The notes beneath the pieces are model-generated. The model did no database searches. It saw nothing but the letters and a program-made list of their open reading frames with translations, and was not told where the DNA came from. A stretch of 64,000 bases of DNA from Betaproteobacteria bacterium. Lineage in GTDB: Bacteria > Pseudomonadota > Gammaproteobacteria > Burkholderiales > SG8-41. Shown piece by piece: positions 17,244-24,404 of the stretch; position 1 is the first letter of the stretch, and every line of letters begins with the position of its first letter. The translations under genes were made by a program, and so were the position numbers. The stretch is from contig JAKFUS010000042.1 in the NCBI GenBank assembly GCA_021732605.1, positions 1 to 64,000 on the forward strand, in the 5' to 3' direction.

Positions 17244-18224
17244 ATGCATCGCCGCATTTCCGCAATCAACATTTCCGCAATGCTCGGCCTGTGCGCACTG
17301 ATGCTGGCCGGCCATGCCATCGCCCAGCAACAATACCCGAGCCGACCGATCCGGCTGATCGTGCCCTTTCCCGCCGGCGGCAACGTTGACGTGTTCTCCC
17401 GCGTGTTGTTCAAACAGGTCGAAGCCGAACTCGGCGCGACCTTCGTCATCGACAACCGGGGCGGTGCCAACGGCATCGTTGGCGCAGACACCGTCAAGAA
17501 CGCCAACCCCGACGGTTACACCATCATGAATACTTCGTTCGGTTTTGCGGTGAATCCTGCCATCGTCAAAAATCTGCCGTTCGACGTGATTCGCGACTTC
17601 CTGCCGATCACCAATGTCGCGACCGGTCTCGGTTATCTGCTGGTGGTCAACCCCAGGGTGCCGGTAAAAAACGTGTCCGAGATGATCGCACTCGCCAAAA
17701 AAGAGCAGCTGCGCTACAGCACCGCCGGCGTCGGCAACGGCCAGCATCTGGCCGGTGCGCTGCTGGCAAACATGACCAAGACCGACATGCTGCACGTGCC
17801 TTACAAGGGCGGCGGACCGGCGGTCGCCGCCTGCATCAGCGGCGAAGTGCAGGTGCATTTCCCGGCGGGCTCGGTCGGTGTACCACACCATAAGGCCGGT
17901 CGCGTACGCGCCATCGCCTTTACCGGTGCCAAACGCTTGTCCTCCATGCCCGACATTCCGACCGTTGGTGAAACAGTCAACGGCTACGTATCCGACGCCG
18001 GATGGCACGGCGTGTTCGGCCCCGCCAAACTGCCGATGCCTATTGCCATAAAGCTGCAGCAGGCCATACACAAGGCACTCCAGGACCCGAAGATCAACGC
18101 CCATTTTGTCGACAACGGTTACGAACCCAATGGTGATCCGCCGGACGTGTGGGCCAAACAATATCGTGCCGACGTCAAACGCCTGGTTGGAATTGCCAAG
18201 GCGGCAGGCATCGAACCGCAATAA
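17244..18224 (+). CDS. Bug/TctC family solute-binding protein
   Basis: A 326-residue precursor, with GGAGGAG six bases before the ATG and a signal peptide ending HAIAQQ. The first ligand loop is VPFPAGGNVDVFSR; DNRGGANGIVGADTV follows. The segment after the VPYKGGGPA loop departs from the family: ACISGEVQVHFPAGSVGVPHHKAGR, two adjacent histidines where others have a plain hydrophobic stretch. This could alter ligand choice. Three 13-bp repeats stand in front of the gene. It ends before a GC-rich hairpin (18232-18264). Confidence 0.93.
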   Translation: MHRRISAINISAMLGLCALMLAGHAIAQQQYPSRPIRLIVPFPAGGNVDVFSRVLFKQVEAELGATFVIDNRGGANGIVGADTVKNANPDGYTIMNTSFGFAVNPAIVKNLPFDVIRDFLPITNVATGLGYLLVVNPRVPVKNVSEMIALAKKEQLRYSTAGVGNGQHLAGALLANMTKTDMLHVPYKGGGPAVAACISGEVQVHFPAGSVGVPHHKAGRVRAIAFTGAKRLSSMPDIPTVGETVNGYVSDAGWHGVFGPAKLPMPIAIKLQQAIHKALQDPKINAHFVDNGYEPNGDPPDVWAKQYRADVKRLVGIAKAAGIEPQ

Positions 18225-18231
18225 CCGGATC

Positions 18232-18264
18232 GCCCCGGCGTCGCGCGCATGCGACCGCCGGGGC
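18232..18264. other. GC-rich hairpin after the Bug gene
   Basis: GCCCCGGCG (18232-18240) pairs with CGCCGGGGC (18256-18264), extended by TCGC/GCGA. It lies just after the Bug stop. There is no T run, so it is either a weak terminator or an mRNA 3-prime stabilising structure. Confidence 0.5.
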
Positions 18265-18376
18265 CCTGTCCATGACAAGCGGTGAACGGCTCGCATCGTA
18301 ATTGCTCGCCCCGCCAGCAATAGGAATAGAATCACCAGGAACAGGGTTGACCACGATGTTGATTATCGGAGTTCTC

Positions 18377-18910
18377 ATGCGCCTGACCACCAAACGTTTT
18401 AAATTAATGATTGCCGCAAGTGCCTGCCTGCTTGGCGTTACGCTGGTACAACCGGTCGCTGCCGACACTCTGTCGCCGGTCGCACCGCCTGTCCCAATGC
18501 CGGCATTCAAACTGCCGGGCCTCAACGGCACCGTTGGCAGTGACGCGGACCTGCGCAATAAAGTCACGATAATCCGCTTCTGGGCGTCGTGGTGAAGTAC
18601 CTGCGTCAGTGAAATGCCCTCCGTGCAGAGGGCACATAACGAATTGAAAAAAGACGGCATCAACGTCATCACCATTTCAATAGACGGCACCGGCGAGAAT
18701 GCCGTCAAACCGGTCTTCGCCAAGGGTGGCTATACCATGCCCGCGCTTCTCGACCAGAACATGGATGCGGCACGCGGTTTCGGTGCACGCGGCGTGCCCT
18801 TCACCGTGATCGTCGATAAAAAAGGCATGATCAACTCGCGCGGCCTGGGCCACGTTGATTTTGACGGTCAGGTACTGCGCAACTACGCGCGCAATCTTGC
18901 AAAACAATAA
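18377..18910 (+). CDS. TlpA/thioredoxin-like exported protein with in-frame TGA at the CxxC motif: predicted selenoprotein
   Basis: Read through the TGA at 18593-18595 this is a 177-residue protein. A signal peptide (MRLTTKRFKLMIAASACLLG to VAA) is followed by a TlpA-type domain: FKLPGLNGTVG, then FWASW-U-STC-VSEMP, where U is the TGA. The thioredoxin motif CxxC thus becomes Sec73-Ser-Thr-Cys76. The frame stays open behind it for 105 codons with family features: ISIDGTGENAVKPVF and the cis-proline loop GARGVPFTVIVDKKG. GGAG stands five bases before the ATG at 18377. A perfect hairpin with an apical GT follows the TGA at 18615-18634. Read as stops, these bases would destroy two conserved families at their catalytic Cys (see the next gene), so selenocysteine is the better explanation. 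It needs SelA/SelB/SelC elsewhere in the genome. The alternative is a pseudogene. Confidence 0.85.
18615..18634 (+). promoter_or_regulatory. Candidate bacterial SECIS hairpin of the TlpA-like gene
   Basis: TGCCCTC (18615-18621) and GAGGGCA (18628-18634) form a perfect 7-bp stem with the six-base loop CGTGCA. The first G of the loop is 28 nt after the TGA. Bacterial SECIS elements are SelB-binding hairpins just downstream of the UGA with a conserved G in the apical loop, typically about 16-37 nt away. This one fits in distance, loop and position within the coding sequence. Confidence 0.65.
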
Positions 18911-18936
18911 TTTCCCACCACCACCGGAGGTGTCGC

Positions 18937-19518
18937 ATGTTAAGGATGTCGTTACTGCAACGCTGTATCGCAATCGGGTTACTGGGAAGCGCAACGCTGC
19001 TCGCCGGGACCGCGCAAGCGCAAACGCAAGCGCTGAAAGTCGGCGACAAGGCGCCCGCCTTTTCGGTGATTTCCTCCACCGGAAAATCAGTGGCGCTGGC
19101 CGATTACCTCGGCAAGAAGAACGTAGTGCTGTTCTTCTACATTGGCGCCTTCACCGACACCTGAACGACCGAAGTCGTGGCCTTCCAGCTTGATCTCCCC
19201 AAGTTCGAAGCCACCAATGCTCAGGTCCCGGGCATCAGTGTCGATTTCAATGCCGCCAACACGGTATTTGCCGAAAAACTCGGCCTGAAGTTTCCGTTGC
19301 TGAGCGATACGCGCCGCGTCATGTCCCGCGATTACGGCGTGCTCAACGACAATCCAGCGATGGCCAACGACGCCAAACGCATCGCCGGCTATCTGCGTGC
19401 GAAGCGCTCGTGGTTCATCATCGATAAGGAAGGCATCATTCGCTACGCCAAGATCGAAGACCCGCGCGGCATCATGCCCAATGACGAGTTACTGGAAGCC
19501 TTGGAGAAACTGCGTTAA
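18937..19518 (+). CDS. Peroxiredoxin-like (AhpC/TSA) exported protein with in-frame TGA at the peroxidatic Cys: predicted selenoprotein
   Basis: Read through TGA at 19162-19164 this is 193 residues. It has a signal peptide (MLRMSLLQRCIAIGLLGS to AQAQ), then KVGDKAPAFSVISSTGK and LFFYIGAFTDT-U-TTEVVAF. Peroxiredoxins have TxxC at this spot; here Thr-Asp-Thr-Sec76. The frame continues for 117 codons with peroxiredoxin features: GISVDFNAANTVFAEKLG, FPLLSDTRRVMSRDYGVL, and RSWFIIDKEGIIRYA. After signal cleavage the protein has no cysteine, so Sec would be its only redox residue and an outside reductant is needed. GGAGG lies six bases before the ATG, 26 bp after the TlpA-like gene; the pair is clearly one operon. 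A pseudogene is the alternative, but loss at the same codon type and catalytic site in both neighbours is unlikely. Confidence 0.85.
19177..19214 (+). promoter_or_regulatory. Candidate SECIS hairpin of the peroxiredoxin-like gene
   Basis: An extended imperfect hairpin: GTGG and CTTC (19177-19185, one bulged C) pair with GAAG and CCAC (19207-19214). An inner stem, GCTT/AAGT with a G-T wobble, closes a loop that begins with G19192. That G is 28 nt after the TGA, the same distance as in the gene before. The stem is less perfect than the first, so this is a candidate only. Confidence 0.4.
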
Positions 19519-19526
19519 GCGCAGCG

Positions 19527-19549
19527 GCGCGGCCCGCAAAGGGCCGCGC
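19527..19549 (+). terminator. GC-rich hairpin ending the two-gene selenoprotein operon
   Basis: GCGCGGCCC (19527-19535) pairs with GGGCCGCGC (19541-19549) around GCAAA, nine bases after the stop. The tail is pyrimidine-rich (TCTCC) but not a T run, so termination may be weak or factor-aided. The next gene is convergent. Confidence 0.5.
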
Positions 19550-19569
19550 TCTCCGCTTCCTGGTCCGGG

Positions 19570-20535
19570 TTAATCCAGTTTCAGATTGAGTTTTTTCAGG
19601 ATTTTTTCGTTGCGCTGCATCTCGTTGCGGATGTAGGCATCGTAATCGGCAGGCGTCATGGTGCCCTCCGAGAAGCCTTGCTTGGCCAGGATCGCACCCG
19701 CCTCCGGCGCCTTCAGCGCTTTGGCGACTTCCGCCGACAGGCGCTCCACGATGGGCCGCGGCGTACCGGCACGGATCATGATGCCGAACCAGTTCAATGA
19801 TTCAAACCCCGGCCAGCCTGATTCGGCAATGGTCGGAACATCAGGCAGATTCGACGCGCGCTGCGCCGACGTCACCGCAATCCCGCGCAGGCGTCCGGTA
19901 GGAATGTACTGGGAACAATCTAGTACATTGCCGACCAGCAGCGTGATATGGCCGCCGAGAATCGCTGTCGTCGCAGGTGCCCCGCCGCCAAACGGCACAT
20001 TGACGATGTCGATCTTGGCAAGATCCTTGAACAGTTCACCGGCAATCCGCCCCCCGCCGATGATGCTCGATACGCCCCATGTCAACTGGCCGGGTCGGGC
20101 CTTCGCCAGCGCCACCAGCTCTTTCATGTTTTTCACCGGCAGTGACGGATGCGCACAGTAGATCAGCGGGTTGTAAACCATCCGCGTCACACCGTGGAAA
20201 TCACGCAGCGTGTCGTATGGCAATTTGTTGTAAGCGAACGGATTCACGGTGAAGCTCGTCGCCATCACCAGCATGGTGTAGCCGTCGGCCGGCGCACGCA
20301 CCGCGACTTCCGTGGCAATCACCGTGTTGGCGCCAGGCCGGTTTTCGATCACCAGGTTCTGGCCCAGTGCCTTGGACATCGGTGGCGCGATCAGCCTCGC
20401 CATGGTGTCGGCAGCACCCCCCGGCGGAAACGGCACGATCATCCGGATCGACCGCGTTGGATAGTCCTGCGCAACAACCTGCAACGACAACAGTGCGGCC
20501 ACGGCAAACAGCAGCTTCGGCAATACCTGCGTCAT
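19570..20535 (-). CDS. Bug/TctC family solute-binding protein
   Basis: A 321-residue precursor with signal peptide MTQVLPKLLFAVAALLSLQVVAQ. Ligand loops are the standard VPFPPGGAADTMAR and IENRPGANTVIATEVA. The middle loop carries a hydrophobic variant, IVNVPFGGGAPATTAIL, where most members have HVPYKGG. The C-terminal part reads GWPGFESLNWFGIMIRAGTP. It is convergent with the selenoprotein operon. Upstream lies an AT-rich stretch (20645-20685), possibly its promoter region. Confidence 0.93.
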   Translation of the reverse strand: MTQVLPKLLFAVAALLSLQVVAQDYPTRSIRMIVPFPPGGAADTMARLIAPPMSKALGQNLVIENRPGANTVIATEVAVRAPADGYTMLVMATSFTVNPFAYNKLPYDTLRDFHGVTRMVYNPLIYCAHPSLPVKNMKELVALAKARPGQLTWGVSSIIGGGRIAGELFKDLAKIDIVNVPFGGGAPATTAILGGHITLLVGNVLDCSQYIPTGRLRGIAVTSAQRASNLPDVPTIAESGWPGFESLNWFGIMIRAGTPRPIVERLSAEVAKALKAPEAGAILAKQGFSEGTMTPADYDAYIRNEMQRNEKILKKLNLKLD

Positions 20536-20644
20536 GGTGCTCTCTCCCAGATGACAACGGATCGGATGTCCGGATTTTTATTACAGCGACATTTACAGCG
20601 ACAATACACGCCGACACCGCTGAAGGCAAAAACGGGGCCCGACG

Positions 20645-20685
20645 AAGTATAATAAAATATATTTAAAATCAATAACTTATATGTA
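20645..20685. promoter_or_regulatory. AT-rich stretch upstream of a Bug gene
   Basis: About 40 bases of nearly pure A/T in a GC-rich surrounding, between the Bug gene (minus strand, start 20535) and the end of the DUF3095 gene. On the minus strand it holds ATATAAGTTATTG and TATTTTATTATAC, which loosely resemble the ATAAG part of the 21-bp boxes elsewhere but not the TGTTTTTATTGA part. It probably includes promoter elements for the Bug gene. Confidence 0.4.
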
Positions 20686-20695
20686 TTCCTGCGGC

Positions 20696-21889
20696 CTAGA
20701 TGCCAGTACGGCTGATGTACTGGTTGGCGCGTTCCTTGAACGCCTTGGCCGCCAGAAACAGCCCGCCGTCGGCGCCGTCGATGAAATGCAGGTGCCGTCC
20801 CGAATAATCAAACACCAGACAGGTCATGTGCGCGCGATCAGTGACGTGAAGACCGTATATCAACTGCCGGCGCTTGAACTGCTGCTGCAGCCAGGCGTCC
20901 AGCGCGAGTCGCTGCGCCTCGTTACCGGCGAGTATCTGCCTGTAGACATCGGAGAATTTGCGCACATCGGAATTGCGTGCCAGCGTCTTCTTGTACTGGC
21001 TCCAGTCGGTTGCCTCGATTTTGATACCGAAACGCATCAGCAATTTGCCAAGCAGCACGATCACACGCGTTTTCATCACGCGTCTCCAGCGGTCAAATCC
21101 CGCAGCCTGGCCGGTGCGCACGCCCAGTTCATCAGCGAGCAACGTCGACTTCAGCGTCATCGCCAGCTCCGGCACCGATACCGGATGGCAGGCCTCCTCG
21201 TCGCCGTAAATTTCGCGCACCTTGCGAAACACCTCGCAGTACACCGCTGACGCGCGTTCGGGTTCGTAATGCAGCGCCAGCACCATCAGGCTCACCGTCT
21301 CACCGTGGCGGCTGGGAATGTCCTCCTAGCGGCACTCAAAACCATCAAAACTGCCACGCGGCTCCACGCTGCCCGGCGCGATCGCAAATTGCGCCTCGGT
21401 GGCTGAATCCTTGATCAGACTGTCAGCACAGGAAATACCGCCGCCGGAAAACACCGCCTGCGTGTAGTTGTCGGAGACGCGATAGCGCGCCACCTGCACC
21501 GAAAACCCCGCGGCACGAATAGCCTTAACCGGCACCGTGGCGATGCGCAAGTCGAGGCCGAAGGCATCGCGCGCGACCTCCTGTGTCTTCGCCAGTGCGG
21601 CGCGCGTGACTTCCAGCAGTTGCTGCGGCACACACACCAGACTGCCGTCGCCCTCGAAACTGAATGGCACCTCAACCTCGCCCGCGGCATTGATGATCGC
21701 GGTGATCGCCGCCGCACCGATCGAATTGACGTTGCGGTATTTGCCGTCGGCGACTGCGGCGGTGGAATTGCGCACGTCACACAGCGCGACATGCCAGTCG
21801 TCGGGCAGCGGCGCGTAGCTCCCGGCATCGGTGATCGCCTCGAAGTCGGTGATCGCCGGCAAGCTAGCGTAAAAACGTTCGCTTCCCAT
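20696..21889 (-). pseudogene. DUF3095 (adenylate cyclase-like) gene interrupted by an amber codon
   Basis: The DUF3095 family is about 390 residues with a cyclase-like N-terminal half. The first part (21889-21329) has the family signatures FYASLPAITDF, YAPLPDDWHVALCDVRNST, NSIGAAAITAIIN and FSFEGDGSLVCVP. It stops at TAG (21326-21328) directly after FDGFECR. The same frame continues without another stop as EDIPSRHGETVSLMVLALHYEPERA to 20696. In intact members this junction reads ECRW followed by IPS-type residues, so the TAG sits where Trp (TGG) is expected: a single base change. The downstream half could restart at the GTG at 21295. A sequencing error is possible. TAG does not encode Sec, so it is not parallel to the TGA genes. 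Confidence 0.8.
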
Positions 21890-21916
21890 TTTAAACAGCT
21901 CCTGCGGCAGCGGAGA

Positions 21917-22219
21917 TCAGGCGCCTTCCGCGGCGCCCGGATTCCAGTTCCCCTTGCGCATGCGGGTGATGGTGATATTGGCAAACACGCCGTTTTGCGT
22001 AAACGGATCGCCATCGGAGAATTTTTTTGCGTCGGCACGGCTGTTGACGTTGAGGATAAAGAGGCTGCCGATCGCCTGCGCGCCGTCATCGCTTTGAGTG
22101 GCGCCGGACAGTATCAGAATGTTTTTCTGGCTGGTGAGGTAATCGCGGTGCGGCTGCAGGACGGTCTCGCGGTTGGCGGCGGTGTTCGGTTTATCGACGC
22201 AGACAATGGCCCAAAGCAT
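21917..22219 (-). CDS. YciI family protein
   Basis: A 100-residue protein of the YciI/ferredoxin-like dimeric alpha-beta fold. It has MLWAIVCVDKP at the start, PHRDYLTSQ with the family's conserved His-x-x-Tyr-Leu region, and the acidic DPFTQNGVFANITITRM segment near the end. The role of YciI proteins is poorly known; some act as small-molecule dehydrochlorinases or accessory enzymes. GGAG precedes the ATG. It lies 27 bp upstream of the DUF3095 gene and may share its transcript. Confidence 0.88.
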   Translation of the reverse strand: MLWAIVCVDKPNTAANRETVLQPHRDYLTSQKNILILSGATQSDDGAQAIGSLFILNVNSRADAKKFSDGDPFTQNGVFANITITRMRKGNWNPGAAEGA

Positions 22220-22333
22220 GGTGATTCTCCGTAATTTAATGTGGACTCCAGAGCATGTTTTCGTGTCACGCGAAACGCACTGGAGGGCTTATCATATTGC
22301 ACTTTGTGACCCGCCCCAATCGAAGGAACCGCC

Positions 22334-23197
22334 ATGACGCTCGCTTATAACCCCGCCAACCTGTTCGCCGTCAAAGTCTGGGAAGTGGAATTCCGCAACA
22401 CCGACCAGCGCACATTGATCGCGCGCATCTATCAGCCGCAGGGCACGGGGCCGTTCCCGGTGCTCCTCGACCTGCACGGCGGCGCGTGGAGCCGCAAAGA
22501 CCGCTATGCCAATGAACCGATGGCACGCGCCATCGCGGCAGCCGGCATGCTGGTGGTGTCGCCCGACCTGCGCATCTCCAGCGAGGCGCCCTATCCCGCC
22601 GCGGTGCAGGACGCGCACTACGCCATCCGCTGGTTGAAGCACAAAGCCCTTGGGTGGAATGGCGATCCGACCCACTTCGGTGTGCTCGGCAGTTCCAGCG
22701 GCGGCCATGTGGCGCAACTGATCGCGATGCGCCCGCGAGATGCGCGTTATGCCGCGATTCCGCTGCCCGAGGCGCCGCACCTCGACGCCACCATCGCCTA
22801 CCTCGCCACGCGCTCTCCGATCAGCAATCCGGTGGCGCGCCGCGCGCAGGCCGAGAAGAAAGGCAATGCGGCAATGATGAAAAAGTCCGACGCCTTCTTC
22901 AGCACTCCCGACAGCATCCACGACGGCAACCCGCAGGAAATCCTCGAGCGCAAGGAAAAGGTTCAACTCCCGCCCTTGCTGATCATGCAGGGTGAACTCG
23001 ATGACAACGTGATTCCGCCGATCCAGGAAAAATTCGCTGCGACCTACCGTTCAGCCGGCGGCGAATGTCAGCTCGAGATTTTCAAGGATTGCGAACACGA
23101 ATGGACCGCAGTGCCCAGTCCGGAAGCCGACCGTTCGCACGAAATGGTCATGGCTTTTATCGCCAAACAATTGCGCGCGCTGCAAAAAGCTGCGTAA
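22334..23197 (+). CDS. Alpha/beta hydrolase (carboxylesterase, hormone-sensitive-lipase-like)
   Basis: A 287-residue cytoplasmic hydrolase. Landmarks are the oxyanion-hole motif LDLHGGAW, the nucleophile elbow GSSSGG, Asp in MQGELDDNVIP, and the catalytic His in KDCEHEW. It acts on an ester or similar bond; substrate unknown. AAGGA precedes the ATG. It is monocistronic, ending at a strong bidirectional terminator, and divergent from the YciI gene. Confidence 0.92.
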   Translation: MTLAYNPANLFAVKVWEVEFRNTDQRTLIARIYQPQGTGPFPVLLDLHGGAWSRKDRYANEPMARAIAAAGMLVVSPDLRISSEAPYPAAVQDAHYAIRWLKHKALGWNGDPTHFGVLGSSSGGHVAQLIAMRPRDARYAAIPLPEAPHLDATIAYLATRSPISNPVARRAQAEKKGNAAMMKKSDAFFSTPDSIHDGNPQEILERKEKVQLPPLLIMQGELDDNVIPPIQEKFAATYRSAGGECQLEIFKDCEHEWTAVPSPEADRSHEMVMAFIAKQLRALQKAA

Positions 23198-23214
23198 CCG
23201 TTCCGGCACCCGGC

Positions 23215-23240
23215 AAAAACCCCGCTGCGGCGGGGTTTTT
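23215..23240. terminator. Bidirectional terminator
   Basis: AAAAACCCCGC (23215-23225) and GCGGGGTTTTT (23230-23240) are perfect inverted repeats around TGCG. It ends the hydrolase from the left and the Bug gene from the right. Confidence 0.92.
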
Positions 23241-23259
23241 ATTACCCGCAGAAACCACA

Positions 23260-24246
23260 TCACTCCATGCTGATGTTCAGCGGTTTCGCCACCTTCAGCC
23301 ATTTCGCAATATCGCTGTCGATCAGCTTGCCGAACTCTGCCGGGGATACCTCCGCGGCTTCGACACCGACGCCTAGCAGACGCTCCTTGATTTCCGGCTG
23401 GCGCAGCGCGTACTGGATTGCGCCATGCAGGCGCTCGATCACCGCTTTCGGTGTGCCCTTGGGCGCAACCACTCCGTACCAGCCGCTGACCGCATAACCG
23501 GGCAGACCGGATTCGGCGATGGTCGGCACATTGGGCAAGGCCGGCGTGCGTTTCGGCGTCGTCACCCCCAGCCCCCTGATCTTGCCCGACTGCAGGTGCG
23601 GCCGCGCCACCGCCACCGTCGAGAAAAACACGCTGACCCTGCCGCCCAGCAAATCGGTCATGGCCGGATTGCCGCCTTTATACGGCACATGCAGCATCTT
23701 GATACCAGCCAGCGAGTTGAACAGTTCCGCGGCCAGGTGCGTCAGGTTGCCGGTGCTCGAAGACGCATAGGTCACCTGCCCGGGTTTGGATTTCGCCAGC
23801 GCAATCAGTTCGGCGCTGGATGACACGCCAGCCGCGGGATGCGCAACAAACACATAGGCGCCGTCACCGAACAGCGAAACCGGCACAAAATCGCGCGCGG
23901 TATCGTAAGGCAACCTGGGATACAGCGCGGGATTGATGGCGTGTCCCGCAGCGACCACCAGCAGCGTGTAACCGTCGGGCGCCGAACGGGCCACGATTTC
24001 AGATCCGATCAGCGTGTTGCCGCCGCCGCGGTTGTCGATGATCACACTCTGCCCCAATTGCTGGATCAGCAGCGGTGACAGCAGACGCGCCACAATGTCA
24101 TTGGCACCGCCGGCTGGATACGGCACAACCATGCGCACCGGGCGCGTCGGATAGGACTGGGCTTGAGCCGGCACGGCGGCAACGATGGCTACAGCCGCCA
24201 GCAGCACGCGCATAAAACAGGCGCAACGATGAATCAGTTTCTGCAT
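23260..24246 (-). CDS. Bug/TctC family solute-binding protein
   Basis: A 328-residue precursor with signal peptide ending VAAVPAQAQ. Ligand loops are VPYPAGGANDIVAR, DNRGGGNTLIGSEIV and MLHVPYKGGNPAMTDLLGG. AGGAA precedes the ATG at 24246. It follows an ABC-type binding-protein homologue on the same strand 158 bp upstream, but the two belong to unrelated families. The 158-bp gap shows no clear element. Confidence 0.93.
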   Translation of the reverse strand: MQKLIHRCACFMRVLLAAVAIVAAVPAQAQSYPTRPVRMVVPYPAGGANDIVARLLSPLLIQQLGQSVIIDNRGGGNTLIGSEIVARSAPDGYTLLVVAAGHAINPALYPRLPYDTARDFVPVSLFGDGAYVFVAHPAAGVSSSAELIALAKSKPGQVTYASSSTGNLTHLAAELFNSLAGIKMLHVPYKGGNPAMTDLLGGRVSVFFSTVAVARPHLQSGKIRGLGVTTPKRTPALPNVPTIAESGLPGYAVSGWYGVVAPKGTPKAVIERLHGAIQYALRQPEIKERLLGVGVEAAEVSPAEFGKLIDSDIAKWLKVAKPLNISME

Positions 24247-24404
24247 GAGGTTCCTCTCGTGTGCTTAACTTTTGTTTTTTGCCACTGCCAGCCATTGGAG
24301 CATCGCAACCCCGGAAACACAATCAATCTGTACGCCGCAAAAAACATCGCGGCTGCGGACTATGGAACACTGCAAACATTACATGGCGATGTTGACTGTC
24401 GCAA

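Noticed and set aside
17220-18335. A 371-codon minus-strand frame opposite a Bug gene
   Set aside because: Antisense shadow; His/Asp/Gly-rich with no recognisable domain.
19165-19178. A small hairpin (ACGAC/GTCGT) directly after the second TGA as the SECIS element
   Set aside because: Its loop is only about 6-9 nt after the TGA, too close for known bacterial SECIS geometry; the larger structure downstream fits better.
21326-21328. The TAG in DUF3095 as a recoded (pyrrolysine or Sec-like) codon
   Set aside because: TAG does not code for Sec, pyrrolysine is not expected in this group, and the site is a conserved Trp, not a catalytic Cys. A nonsense mutation or sequencing error is simpler.
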